Made by a program: the position numbers and the translations under genes. The notes under the pieces were generated by a model, which did not search any database, was not told the origin of the DNA, and saw nothing but the letters and a program-made list of their open reading frames with translations. Below are positions 18,992 through 27,231 of a DNA stretch of 64,000 bases, one piece after another; positions within the stretch are counted from its first letter, which is position 1, and each line of letters opens with the position of its first letter. The stretch is from JAMHWF01 sp048500255. GTDB lineage: Bacteria; Pseudomonadota; Gammaproteobacteria; Burkholderiales; Burkholderiaceae_C. The DNA is taken from positions 248,001-312,000 of the forward strand of contig JASNYH010000004.1 of assembly GCA_048500255.1 (NCBI GenBank), given 5' to 3'.

Positions 18992-18998
18992 CCCTCGG

Positions 18999-19658
18999 TC
19001 AGGCGGCGCCGGCGGCAGCCGCCGCCTTGCGCCGCGCGCGCCACGCGCCGAACATCGCCAGCAGCCCGGGCACGATGATCATCGCCCAGATGATCTTGTC
19101 GAGGTGCTCCTTGACGAACGGGATGTTGCCGAACAGGTAGCCCGCGCCGATCAGGCCGCCGACCCACAGCGCGCCGCCGGTCACGTCGTAGAAGGTGAAC
19201 TTGGTGCGCGTCATCGCGGCGACGCCGGCGACGAAAGGCGCGAAGGTGCGCACGAAGGGCATGAAGCGCGCGATCACGATCGTGATGCCGCCGTAGCGTT
19301 CGTAGAACTGGTGCGCCTGCTCGAAGGCGCGCTTGTTGAAGAAGCGCGACTGCTCCCACTGGAACACCTTGGGTCCGAACCAGCGGCCGATCGTGTAGTT
19401 GGTCTGGTTGCCGAGCACGGCTGCAGCGAGCAGCAGGGCGATCGACAGCGGCAGGCTCATCAGCCCGAGCCCGCACAGCGCGCCGACGACGAACAGCAGC
19501 GAGTCGCCGGGCAGGAACGGCATCACGACGACGCCCGTCTCGACGAAGATGATGAGGAACAGCAGCGCATAGACCCAGGCGCCGTAGGCCTGCACGAAGC
19601 TCGTCAGGTGCACGTCGACGTGCAGGATGAAGTCGATCAGGAAGGCGACGATGTCCAA
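18999..19658 (-). CDS. DedA-family membrane protein
   Basis: A 219-aa polytopic protein with four to five membrane segments and the VTT/SNARE-associated signature: FVETGVVVMPFLPGDSLLF near residues 38-56 and a FARFMPFVRTFAPFVAG-like segment (VIARFMPFVRTFAPFVAGVA) with conserved Arg residues. DedA proteins are thought to flip or recycle lipids such as undecaprenyl phosphate and phosphatidylethanolamine and influence membrane potential and drug sensitivity. The C-terminal tail is Ala/Arg-rich. It starts 22 nt after the Kef-type gene on the same strand and ends 7 nt from the convergent amiC stop. Confidence 0.92.
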   Translation of the reverse strand: MDIVAFLIDFILHVDVHLTSFVQAYGAWVYALLFLIIFVETGVVVMPFLPGDSLLFVVGALCGLGLMSLPLSIALLLAAAVLGNQTNYTIGRWFGPKVFQWEQSRFFNKRAFEQAHQFYERYGGITIVIARFMPFVRTFAPFVAGVAAMTRTKFTFYDVTGGALWVGGLIGAGYLFGNIPFVKEHLDKIIWAMIIVPGLLAMFGAWRARRKAAAAAGAA

Positions 19659-19680
19659 GGGCGGAGTCCTTCTTTCTTCT

Positions 19681-21336
19681 TCAGAGGTTGGCGCGGATCG
19701 CGCGCGCGAGGTGCTCGGTCTGTTCGTCGAGCGCGTCGCAGACGAAGCGCGCGCCGCTCTCTTCGAGCCAGGCTCGCTCGGCGTCGTTCGCCGCCGCGCC
19801 GATGATGGCGATGCGCGGGTTCAGGCGGCGTGCATTGGCGCACACCTGCATCTTCTGCGGCAGGCTGAGGTCGGCCAGCACGAGAATGCGCGCGTCGCGC
19901 ACGCCGGCCGCGGCGAGCACTTCGGCGCGTGCCGGGTCGCCATAGACGAACGAGGCGTCGGGCGCGGCATCCTGCTGCGGCTCGTCGGCATCGGCGTCGA
20001 CGACGGCCAGCGGCACGCCTGCCGCGCGCGCGGCGAGCCGGCGCCCGAGGCCGCGGTAGCCGGCGATGACGACGACGGGCAAGGCGCCCTCGCGCGTCGC
20101 CACGCTCGGCCGGCGCTCGTGGTCGAGCTCGGCGGCCGCCGGCTCGGCGGGCTCCCCGGCGCGCCGGTGCTCGAACCACGATTCGGCCAGCCGGAACAGC
20201 ACCGGGTTGAGTGCGATCGACACGAGCGCCGCGACGACGAGCGCGTCCATCGCCTCGGGGCGCAGCACGCCGATCGCCGTGCCGACGCTCGCCAGGATGA
20301 ACGAGAACTCGCCGATCTGCGCCAGCCCGACCGCCACCGTCGCCGCGGTGCGCAGCGAGTCGCGCAGCGCGAGCACGATCGCCAGCGCGACCAGCGGCTT
20401 GAGCAGCAGCACGATGCCCAGCGCGCCGACGATCAGCAGCGGCTCGTCGACGACGACGCGCGGATTGAACAGCATGCCGATCGACACGAAGAACAGCGAC
20501 GAGAACACGTCGCGAAACGGCGCCATGTCGGCCGCGGCCTGCGGGCCGAAGCGCGACTGCCCGACGACGAGCCCGGCGAAGAAGGCGCCCAGGGCCACCG
20601 ACACGTGGAACACCTCGGCCGCCAGCACGGCGATGCCCAGCGCGACGACGAACACGGTGAGCGTGAAGAGTTCCGCCGAGCGCGTGCGCACCATGCGCTC
20701 GAGCAGGCGCGACACCAGCCGCACGCCGACCACGCCGACCAGCACGGCGAACAGGCCCACCTTGGCCAGCGCCCACAGCAGTTCGCTGCCGAGCGCGCCG
20801 GCAGCGTCGCCGCGGCCCTCGCCCGCGATCACGGGCAGCACGACGAGCGCGGCGACGGTGAACAGGTCCTCCACGATCAGCCAGCCGACGGCGACGTGGC
20901 CGTCGTGCGCGCTCAGCCGGTTGCGCTCGACGAGCATGCGCATCAGCACCACCGTGCTCGCCACCGCCAGCGCCATGCCGAACACGATGCCCGCGCCGTG
21001 CGACCAGCCGAAGGCGCGCGCCAGGGCCCAGCCGGCGACGGCGGCGAGCGCGCTCTGCCCAACCGCCCCCGGCACGGCGAGCCGCCACACGCGCAGCAGC
21101 TCCTGCGGATGGAAGTGCATGCCGACGCCGAACATCAGCAGCACGACGCCGATCTCCGACATCTGCTGCGCCATCCCGAGGTCGGCGACGAAGCCCGGCG
21201 TGTACGGGCCGACGACGATGCCCGCCATCATGTAGCCGACGAGCGTCGACAGCCCGATGCGCTGCGTCAGCCAGCCCAGCAGCAGCGCGAACGCGAGGCC
21301 GCCGGCGAGCGTGATCAGCAGGTCGATGTTGTGCAT
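19681..21336 (-). CDS. Kef-type cation/proton antiporter (YbaL-like)
   Basis: A 551-aa protein with about 12-13 membrane segments (Na+/H+ exchanger domain, residues ~5-375) followed by a cytoplasmic TrkA-N/RCK domain from about 405. Typical segments are LGWLTQRIGLSTLVGYMMAGIVVGPYTPG, GVVLLMFGVGMHFHPQEL, FGMALAVASTVVLMRML and VALGAFFAGLVVGQS in outline. The RCK part shows VVIAGYRGLGRRLAARAAG (Rossmann GxGxxG-like) and VYGDPARAEVLAAAGV. Such proteins exchange K+ or Na+ for protons and are often gated by nucleotides. Likely cotranscribed with dedA. The exact ion cannot be read from sequence. Confidence 0.9.
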   Translation of the reverse strand: MHNIDLLITLAGGLAFALLLGWLTQRIGLSTLVGYMMAGIVVGPYTPGFVADLGMAQQMSEIGVVLLMFGVGMHFHPQELLRVWRLAVPGAVGQSALAAVAGWALARAFGWSHGAGIVFGMALAVASTVVLMRMLVERNRLSAHDGHVAVGWLIVEDLFTVAALVVLPVIAGEGRGDAAGALGSELLWALAKVGLFAVLVGVVGVRLVSRLLERMVRTRSAELFTLTVFVVALGIAVLAAEVFHVSVALGAFFAGLVVGQSRFGPQAAADMAPFRDVFSSLFFVSIGMLFNPRVVVDEPLLIVGALGIVLLLKPLVALAIVLALRDSLRTAATVAVGLAQIGEFSFILASVGTAIGVLRPEAMDALVVAALVSIALNPVLFRLAESWFEHRRAGEPAEPAAAELDHERRPSVATREGALPVVVIAGYRGLGRRLAARAAGVPLAVVDADADEPQQDAAPDASFVYGDPARAEVLAAAGVRDARILVLADLSLPQKMQVCANARRLNPRIAIIGAAANDAERAWLEESGARFVCDALDEQTEHLARAIRANL

Positions 21337-21424
21337 GCAGGCGCGCGCGCGGACGGGTGGCGGTGCGAGGTCGCGGCCATTATCAGTGCACCGACGCAGG
21401 CAGCGTGCCGACGAGGCGCGCTCC

Positions 21425-21430
21425 TACAAT
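21425..21430 (+). promoter_or_regulatory. Candidate -10 element for a leaderless mutL transcript
   Basis: TACAAT, 5 of 6 matches to TATAAT, sits with 7 nt before ATG 21438. The upstream ATG at 21429 overlaps this hexamer and is therefore less likely to be the start. No ribosome binding site is visible, consistent with leaderless initiation. Confidence 0.5.
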
Positions 21431-21437
21431 GGCCCGC

Positions 21438-23255
21438 ATGAATGCCGCTGTGCTGCAGCGCGACGCCGCGCGCCGCCCGATCCGCGAGCTGCCCGACGAG
21501 CTGATCAGCCAGATCGCCGCTGGCGAAGTCGTCGAGCGCCCGGCGTCCGTCGTGCGCGAGCTCGTCGACAACGCGCTCGATGCCGGCGCGAGCGACATCG
21601 TCGTGCGCTTGTCGGCCGGCGGCGTGCGCGCCGTCGTCGTCGAGGACGACGGCGCCGGCATCCCGCGCGACGAGCTCGCGCTCGCGCTGCGGCGCCACGC
21701 GACGAGCAAGATCGGCTCGCTCGACGAGCTGCAGTCGGTGGCGACGATGGGATTTCGCGGCGAGGCGCTGGCGGCGGTCGCATCGGTGGCCGAGCTGTCG
21801 ATCACCAGCCGCAGCCCCGGCGCCGCGCACGCCTGGCGCATCGACGCGCGCAGCGGCGAGCTGGCGCCCGCGGCGCGCGGCGTCGGCACGACGGTCGAGG
21901 TGCGCGAGCTCTTCTTCGCCACGCCGGCGCGCCGCAAGTTCCTCAAAAGCGACGCCACCGAGCTCGCGCACTGCGTCGATGCGCTGCGCCGCCACGCGCT
22001 GGTGCGCCCTGACGTCGGCTTCGAGCTGTGGCACGACGGTCGCCTCGTCGCGCAATGGCGGCGCTGCGGCGACGCCGCACGGCGCCTCGCCGACGTGCTC
22101 GGCGCCGAGTTCGTCGCGGCGAGCCGCGCCGTCGAGCTGCGCGACGCCGGCGGCCTGCGCGTGCACGGCCGCGCCGGCGTGCCCGACGCGGCGCGCGCGC
22201 GCGCCGATCAGCAGTACCTCTACGTCAACGGCCGCCACGTGCGCGACCGCCTGATCGCGCACGGCGTGCGCGCCGCCTACGACGACGTGCTGCACGGCCA
22301 GCGCCAGCCCGTCTACGTGCTGTTCGTCGAGCTCGACCCGGCGCGCGTCGACGTCAACGTGCACCCGACGAAGACGGAGGTGCGCTTCCGCGACGGCCGC
22401 GACGTGCACCAGGCAGTGCGCCGCGCGGTGCAGGACGCGCTGGCCGTGCCGCGCGCGTCGGCATCCACCGTCTCGCCGGCCGCGCCGCCGGCTGGCGACC
22501 GGCCGGCTGCGGCGTCGCCTTCAGCGTGGCGCAGCGGCGCGCCGGCGCCGTCGCAGCCCGGCCTGGCGCTGCAGCACGCGAGTGCGCTCTACGCCGCCGA
22601 AGCCGTCGCGACGTGGCCGGCTCCCGCCGCGCACGATGCAACGGTCGGGCAGCCGGGCGCCGATACCGCCGGCTGGCCGCTCGGCCGCGCGCTGGCGCAG
22701 CTCGGCGGCGTCTACATCCTGGCCGAGAACGCGCAGGGGCTCGTCGTCGTCGATATGCACGCGGCGCACGAGCGCATCGTCTACGAGCGGCTGAAGGCCG
22801 CGCTCGCCGGCGCCGCAACCGCCGCGCAGCCGCTGCTCATCCCGGCGACGTTCGCCGCCACGCCGGGCGAGATCGCCACCGCCGAGGCCTGCGCCGACAC
22901 GCTCGTCGCGCTCGGCCTCGAGATCACGCCGCTGGCGAAGCAGACGCTGGCGGTGCGCAGCTGCCCGGCGGCGCTGGCCGGCGCCGACGTCGTCGCGCTG
23001 GCGCGCAGCGTGCTCGCCGAGCTCGCGCAGTACGACGCCAGCGACGTGCTGCAGCGCGCGCAGCACGAGCTGCTCGCGACGATGGCCTGCCACGGCGCGG
23101 TGCGCGCGAATCGCCGCCTGACGACGGACGAGATGAATGCGCTGCTGCGCGACATGGAGCGCACCGAGCGCGCCGACCAGTGCAACCACGGCCGCCCGAC
23201 GTGGCGGCAGGTCTCGATGCGCGAGCTCGACACCCTGTTCCTGCGCGGGCGCTGA
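21438..23255 (+). CDS. mutL: DNA mismatch repair protein MutL
   Basis: A 605-aa MutL. The N-terminal GHKL ATPase has IAAGEVVERPASVV, ELVDNALDAGA, VEDDGAGI, TSKIGSLDEL and MGFRGEALAA. A Pro/Ala linker at roughly 335-395 leads to a C-terminal dimerisation domain. That domain holds DMHAAHERIVYE, fitting the DQHA(x)2E(x)4E endonuclease motif with Met for Gln, plus ACHGAVRANRRL and CNHGRPT, the other metal-site motifs of nicking MutLs. It is therefore predicted to be a self-nicking MutL of the kind found where MutH/Dam are absent, unlike E. coli MutL. Confidence 0.94.
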   Translation: MNAAVLQRDAARRPIRELPDELISQIAAGEVVERPASVVRELVDNALDAGASDIVVRLSAGGVRAVVVEDDGAGIPRDELALALRRHATSKIGSLDELQSVATMGFRGEALAAVASVAELSITSRSPGAAHAWRIDARSGELAPAARGVGTTVEVRELFFATPARRKFLKSDATELAHCVDALRRHALVRPDVGFELWHDGRLVAQWRRCGDAARRLADVLGAEFVAASRAVELRDAGGLRVHGRAGVPDAARARADQQYLYVNGRHVRDRLIAHGVRAAYDDVLHGQRQPVYVLFVELDPARVDVNVHPTKTEVRFRDGRDVHQAVRRAVQDALAVPRASASTVSPAAPPAGDRPAAASPSAWRSGAPAPSQPGLALQHASALYAAEAVATWPAPAAHDATVGQPGADTAGWPLGRALAQLGGVYILAENAQGLVVVDMHAAHERIVYERLKAALAGAATAAQPLLIPATFAATPGEIATAEACADTLVALGLEITPLAKQTLAVRSCPAALAGADVVALARSVLAELAQYDASDVLQRAQHELLATMACHGAVRANRRLTTDEMNALLRDMERTERADQCNHGRPTWRQVSMRELDTLFLRGR

Positions 23256-23317
23256 ATCCTCGCCGCGCGAAACCGGGTACCCTTGGGGCTGTCACCACAA
23301 GCCCCGGACTCCCGCCC

Positions 23318-23500
23318 ATGGCCAAGCCGAACTACGCCTACGAAAAGCGCCAGCGCGAATTGGCCAAGAAGAAGAAGAAAGAGGAGAAGGCGCAGCGCAA
23401 GGCGTCGACGCGCGACACGCCGGTCGACGCCCCGGCCGAAGAAGCCGGCGCCGCGCCCGCCGCCCCGCCCGCCGACGACACGACGACGACGGGCTCGTGA
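23318..23500 (+). CDS. Small Lys-rich conserved protein
   Basis: A 60-aa protein with a strongly basic N-terminal helix (YEKRQRELAKKKKKEEKAQR) and an acidic, disordered Pro/Ala/Thr tail. Similar tiny proteins beginning MAKPNYAYEKRQRELAKK are familiar from betaproteobacterial genomes, without known function; a nucleic-acid or ribosome role is only a guess from charge. It starts 62 nt after mutL. A short hairpin (GGGGCT/AGCCCC at 23285-23305) lies between them. Confidence 0.72.
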   Translation: MAKPNYAYEKRQRELAKKKKKEEKAQRKASTRDTPVDAPAEEAGAAPAAPPADDTTTTGS

Positions 23501-23513
23501 TGACGCCGTCGCG

Positions 23514-24431
23514 ATGCGGGGGTCTGCGTTGCCGCTGTCCGATGCGATCCGCCGCTGCTGCCCCCGGCCGCGCCGGCTGCGCGACGCGGCGCTCGCCGCT
23601 CTGCTTGCACTGACGACCCTCGCCGGCTGCGCGTCGCTCGACGCGCAGCAGCGCGAGTGGATCTTCCAGCCGCCCACGCGCACCTGGGCGCCGGGCGCCG
23701 CCGAACGCGTCGGCGCCGACGACGTGTGGATCGACTACGACAGCGCCGACGGCGAGCGCGTGCGCCTGCACGGCCTGTGGCTGCCGGCGGCCGATGCGCG
23801 CGCGCCGGCGATGCTCTACCTGCACGGCGCGCGCTGGGACGTGACGGGCAGCGCCGCACGCATGCAGCGCATGCGGGAGCTCGGCTTCCACGTGCTGGGC
23901 ATCGACTACCGCGGCTTCGGCCTGAGCAGCCCGGCGCTGCCGTCGCAGGCGTCGGCGCTCGAGGACGCGCGCGCCGCCTGGCGCTGGCTCGCCGCCGAGC
24001 GGCCGGGTGCGCCGCGCGTGCTCTTCGGCCACTCGCTCGGCGGCGCGATCGCCGTGCACCTCGCGGCCGAGGTCGACGACGACGCCGGGCTGATCGTCGA
24101 AGGCGGCTTCACGTCGATCGCCGACGTGGCGCGCACGATGCGCTGGGGCTGGCTGCCGTTCGAGCCGCTGATCACGCAGCCCTTCGACGCCGCGTCGCGC
24201 ATCGCGCACGTCAAGGTGCCGCTGCTCGTCGTGCACGGCAGCCGTGACGCGCTGATCCGCCCCGAGCTCGGCCGCGCGCTGTACGAACGTGCGGCCGAAC
24301 CCAAGCGCTTCGTGCTCGTCGACGGCGGCTCGCACCACAGCACGAATGCGCTGGCGCAGGACGCCTACCGCAGCCTGCGGGCCGAGTTGTTCGGCACGCC
24401 GGCGCCCGGTGCGGCCACGCGCGCCGAATGA
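23514..24431 (+). CDS. Alpha/beta-hydrolase lipoprotein
   Basis: A 305-aa protein with a basic n-region (RRCCPRPRRLRDA), hydrophobic stretch and lipobox LAGC around residue 35, so probably lipid-anchored facing the periplasm. The hydrolase core has AMLYLHGARWDVTGS (oxyanion strand), GIDYRGFGLSS, the nucleophile elbow FGHSLGGAIAVHLA, VVHGSRDALI (catalytic Asp) and GGSHHSTN (catalytic His). The layout matches the alpha/beta-hydrolase family of E. coli YfhR and mammalian ABHD12/13 (esterase/acylglycerol lipase type). Substrate unknown. The start at ATG 23514 is chosen because it gives a standard lipoprotein signal. Confidence 0.83.
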   Translation: MRGSALPLSDAIRRCCPRPRRLRDAALAALLALTTLAGCASLDAQQREWIFQPPTRTWAPGAAERVGADDVWIDYDSADGERVRLHGLWLPAADARAPAMLYLHGARWDVTGSAARMQRMRELGFHVLGIDYRGFGLSSPALPSQASALEDARAAWRWLAAERPGAPRVLFGHSLGGAIAVHLAAEVDDDAGLIVEGGFTSIADVARTMRWGWLPFEPLITQPFDAASRIAHVKVPLLVVHGSRDALIRPELGRALYERAAEPKRFVLVDGGSHHSTNALAQDAYRSLRAELFGTPAPGAATRAE

Positions 24432-24450
24432 CCTGACGGACCGCACGACG

Positions 24451-25629
24451 ATGGCGACGCTCAAGCTCAAGCCGCGCACGGCCGGCCAGCCGGCGACGAA
24501 GGCGGCGCACGGTGGTGGCGCCCGCGCGCGGCCCGTGCGCGGCACGGCGGCGCCGCGCAAGCGCCCGACGCTCGCCGAGGCGCAGGCGCAGCGCGCCGCC
24601 GAACGCGGTGGCGGTCGCGCGCGCCGCGAGCCGCCCGATCCGCACCAGCCGGAGCCGCGCGAGCCCCACGAGCCGCGCACGCCGCGCCATCCGCGCGAGC
24701 CGCGCCACGAGCCGCATCCGCCGCGAGAGCCGCGCCCGCCGGAGCGCATGCCGCACGAGCCGCCGCGCGGTCGCGGCCGATCGCAGCGACCGCCGGAGCG
24801 AGCTGCGCACGCCCCGTCGCGAGGCCCGGCCCGCAGCGGCGAACGCGAAGCGCCGCCCAAGGAAGGCGTGCGCCTGTCCAAGCGGCTGAGCGAGCTCGGC
24901 CTGGCATCGCGCCGCGAGGCCGACGAGTGGATCGAGCGCGGCTGGGTACGCGTCGACGGCCGCGTCGTCGACACGCTCGGCGCACGCGTGCTGCCGCACC
25001 AGCAGGTCGACGTCGACGCGGCGGCCGGCCGCGAGCAGGCCGAGCGCGTCACCGTGCTGCTGCACAAGCCGCTGGGCTACGTCAGCGGCCAGGCCGAGGA
25101 CGACCACGAGCCCGCCGTCGTGCTGGTGACGGCCGACAACCGCTGGCCCGGCGACCGCGCGCCGCGCAAGTTCTCGCCCGCGCACCGCCGGCACCTCGCG
25201 CCGGCCGGCCGGCTCGACATCGATTCGACCGGCCTGCTCGTGCTGACGCAGGACGGCCGCGTCGCCAAGGCGCTGATCGGCGACGACTCGACGATCGAGA
25301 AGGAATACCTCGTGCGCGTGCGCTGCATCGACCGCGCGCTCGCGACGCAGGGCGCGCCGAAGGACGTCGTGCCGGCATCGGCGATCGAGCGGCTGCGCCA
25401 CGGCCTGGTGCTCGACGGCGTCGCGCTGCAGCCGGCCAAGGTGTCGTGGCAGAACGAGCAGCAGCTGCGCGTCGTGCTGCGCGAGGGGCGCAAGCGCCAG
25501 ATCCGCCGCATGTGCGAGCTGGTCGGCCTGCACGTCACGGCGCTGCACCGCGTGCGCATCGGGCGCATCGCGCTGGGCGCGTTGCCGCCGGGACAGTGGC
25601 GCTACCTCGCGCCCTTCGAACGCTTCTGA
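24451..25629 (+). CDS. rRNA pseudouridine synthase (RsuA/RluB/RluF family)
   Basis: A 392-aa enzyme isomerising a specific uridine in rRNA. Residues 1-135 are low-complexity Pro/Arg/Glu/His-rich sequence with repeats of the type PREP(H/R), probably disordered and RNA-contacting. From about 138 comes an S4 RNA-binding domain (GVRLSKRLSELGLASRREAD, WVRVDGRVVDT), then the synthase domain with HKPLGYVSGQ, the catalytic AGRLDIDSTGLLVLTQDG (Asp after R-L), LREGRKRQIRRMCELVG and LHRVRIGRI. The family is firm. Choice between RluB, RluF and RsuA is not: the RRMCELVGLHVTALHRVRIG end fits RluF best. Confidence 0.87.
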   Translation: MATLKLKPRTAGQPATKAAHGGGARARPVRGTAAPRKRPTLAEAQAQRAAERGGGRARREPPDPHQPEPREPHEPRTPRHPREPRHEPHPPREPRPPERMPHEPPRGRGRSQRPPERAAHAPSRGPARSGEREAPPKEGVRLSKRLSELGLASRREADEWIERGWVRVDGRVVDTLGARVLPHQQVDVDAAAGREQAERVTVLLHKPLGYVSGQAEDDHEPAVVLVTADNRWPGDRAPRKFSPAHRRHLAPAGRLDIDSTGLLVLTQDGRVAKALIGDDSTIEKEYLVRVRCIDRALATQGAPKDVVPASAIERLRHGLVLDGVALQPAKVSWQNEQQLRVVLREGRKRQIRRMCELVGLHVTALHRVRIGRIALGALPPGQWRYLAPFERF

Positions 25630-25672
25630 GCGCCCCCAGGGCCGGGCTGCGCCCCGCCCGCCCCCGCGAGGG

Positions 25673-26674
25673 TCAAGGAGACTTGGGGCGGCCCGGCGCT
25701 TCCTCGAGAGGAGAGTGAGACGACGCGTCGATGCGCGACTGCAGCTCGCGCGCCGCATCGCTCCACTCGCCGCCGATCGCCAGTGCCTGCGCCGCGGCGT
25801 CGCGCGCGCGCTTGCGCTCGCCGAGCTCGAGCGCGACGCTGCCGGCGTTGATCCACGCCGCCGCGCTCGCGTGGCGGCGTGCCGTGCGCTCGAACTGCTC
25901 GAGCGCAGCGCGCCGCCGGCCGGCGGCGTGCAGCGTGTTGCCGACGCCGACCGCCAGCGTCAGGCTGGCCGGCCAGCGCGCCAGTGCCGCCCGGTAGCCG
26001 CGCAGCGCCGCGTCGGCCGGCGCCACGCGCTCGTAGGCGACGAGCGCCTGCGTCGCCGCCGCCTCGTCCGCCGTTGCCGGCAGTTCGCCGGGCGCCACGG
26101 CGACGAACGCCCAGTGCCCGCCGCGCGCCCAGGTGTGCTCGAGCGTGCGCAGCGCCAGCACGGCGCGCCGCGTCGTGCCCGAGCGCAGCACGGCCTCGCC
26201 GGCATCGAGGTCGTATCCGACGAGCACGGCGTAGTGCCAGCGCGGCGCGAACGCGAGCGCCAGGTTCTGCAGCACGACGACGGGGCGGCCGGCCGCCACT
26301 TCGCGCAGCAGCGCCTCCAGTTCGCCCGGCAGCCGCACGGCGACGGCGCCGTGGCGGCGCGCGCCGGCGAGCATCTCGGCCTGCAGCGTGCCGGCGCGCG
26401 CCGGCAGGAAGATTTGCGCGGCCAGCGTCTCGGGCAACGCGTCGCGACCGGCGGCCCGCAGCACAGTGGCGAGCGCCGCCGGGCCGCAGTGGTACTCGGT
26501 CTGCGCGAAGAAAGGCGTGGCGTCGAGCTCGGCGCGGCGCGGCAGCCCGGCGGGCGCGCGCGCCGCCAGCGCCGCCGTCTGCGGCGGCTCGAACAGCGCC
26601 GCGCAGCCGGCGAGCAGCGGCGCCGACAGCGCCGCCAGCGCGAAACGGCGCCGCGCGAGCGCCGCCGTCGTCAC
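25673..26674 (-). CDS. PA2778-like C39-type cysteine peptidase lipoprotein with TPR-like tail
   Basis: A 333-aa protein with signal peptide and lipobox (ALSAPLLAGCAALF). The N-terminal half carries the peptidase-C39-like motif FFAQTEYHCGPAALATVL (catalytic Cys) and RWHYAVLVGYD (catalytic His), resembling the PA2778 family. The C-terminal half is a TPR-like helical array (YRAALARWPASLTLAVGVGN, AALEQFERTARRHASAAAW). Proteins of this type always seem to be paired with a short PA2779-like gene, which lies directly upstream here. Role unknown; processing or chaperoning of an exported partner is inference. Confidence 0.83.
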   Translation of the reverse strand: MTTAALARRRFALAALSAPLLAGCAALFEPPQTAALAARAPAGLPRRAELDATPFFAQTEYHCGPAALATVLRAAGRDALPETLAAQIFLPARAGTLQAEMLAGARRHGAVAVRLPGELEALLREVAAGRPVVVLQNLALAFAPRWHYAVLVGYDLDAGEAVLRSGTTRRAVLALRTLEHTWARGGHWAFVAVAPGELPATADEAAATQALVAYERVAPADAALRGYRAALARWPASLTLAVGVGNTLHAAGRRRAALEQFERTARRHASAAAWINAGSVALELGERKRARDAAAQALAIGGEWSDAARELQSRIDASSHSPLEEAPGRPKSP

Positions 26675-26679
26675 GCGCG

Positions 26680-27081
26680 TCAGCGCACCGAGCGCGTGAA
26701 CGGGAAGACCTTCGTCAGGCCGAGGATGTCGGTGACGAGCAGGAGCACGAAGATGAACACGATGATGCCGAGCACGTCGCTCGCGCCGGCCGGCGCGCTG
26801 TCGATCGTGTGCTGCAGTTGCGCAACCTCGGCATCGCTCAGCGCGTCGACGCGCGCGCGCACCTGCGCCGGATCGACGCCGCGCTCGGCCAGCGCGCGCG
26901 CCACGTCGGCGCGCGCCAGCGTGGCGTGCACCTGAGCGCGCGCGTCGCCGACGCCGGGCACGCGCTCGGCGATGGCGACCTGTTCGGTGCCGATCAGTGC
27001 GGCCTGCGCACTCTGCAGGAAACCGGCATAGCTGACGCTCGCGGCGACGAGCGCGGCGACGAGGCGGGACGTTTTCTTCAT
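26680..27081 (-). CDS. PA2779-like small membrane protein
   Basis: A 133-aa protein with signal peptide (LVAALVAASVSYAGFLQSAQA), a helical charged middle (HATLARADVARALAERGVDPAQVRARVDAL) and a C-terminal membrane segment (DVLGIIVFIFVLLLVTDILG) ending in FPFTRSVR. This is the PA2779 layout, and it lies 5 nt upstream of the PA2778-type peptidase on the same strand. The conserved C-terminal TDILGLTKVFPF could be a processing or recognition segment, which is inference. Confidence 0.83.
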   Translation of the reverse strand: MKKTSRLVAALVAASVSYAGFLQSAQAALIGTEQVAIAERVPGVGDARAQVHATLARADVARALAERGVDPAQVRARVDALSDAEVAQLQHTIDSAPAGASDVLGIIVFIFVLLLVTDILGLTKVFPFTRSVR

Positions 27082-27219
27082 GGTGGGCCTCCGAAGGGAT
27101 CGTGCGAACTGGAACAGCGGCATCGTACCGCCGGCAGCTCGGGCGATGTCAGCGGATGCAACCGCGCGAGCAAGCGCCGCGCCCGCCCGGGCGTCGCCGG
27201 CGGCGCGATTCGGGCCTGC

Positions 27220-27225
27220 TAGGCT
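27220..27225 (+). promoter_or_regulatory. Candidate -10 element for a leaderless MFS transcript
   Basis: TAGGCT sits with 6 nt before ATG 27232, the same spacing as dapC and thyA. Only 4 of 6 bases match the -10 consensus, so support comes mainly from the shared geometry. Confidence 0.35.
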
Positions 27226-27231
27226 CGGCGC

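Noticed and set aside
19627..21441. A 604-codon open frame opposite the Kef-type antiporter
   Set aside because: Same reason: composition shadow of a well-supported minus-strand gene, with a charged, domain-free product.
23285..23305. GGGGCT/AGCCCC hairpin after mutL as a terminator
   Set aside because: Only 6 bp of stem with a 9-nt loop and no T-run; too weak to annotate.
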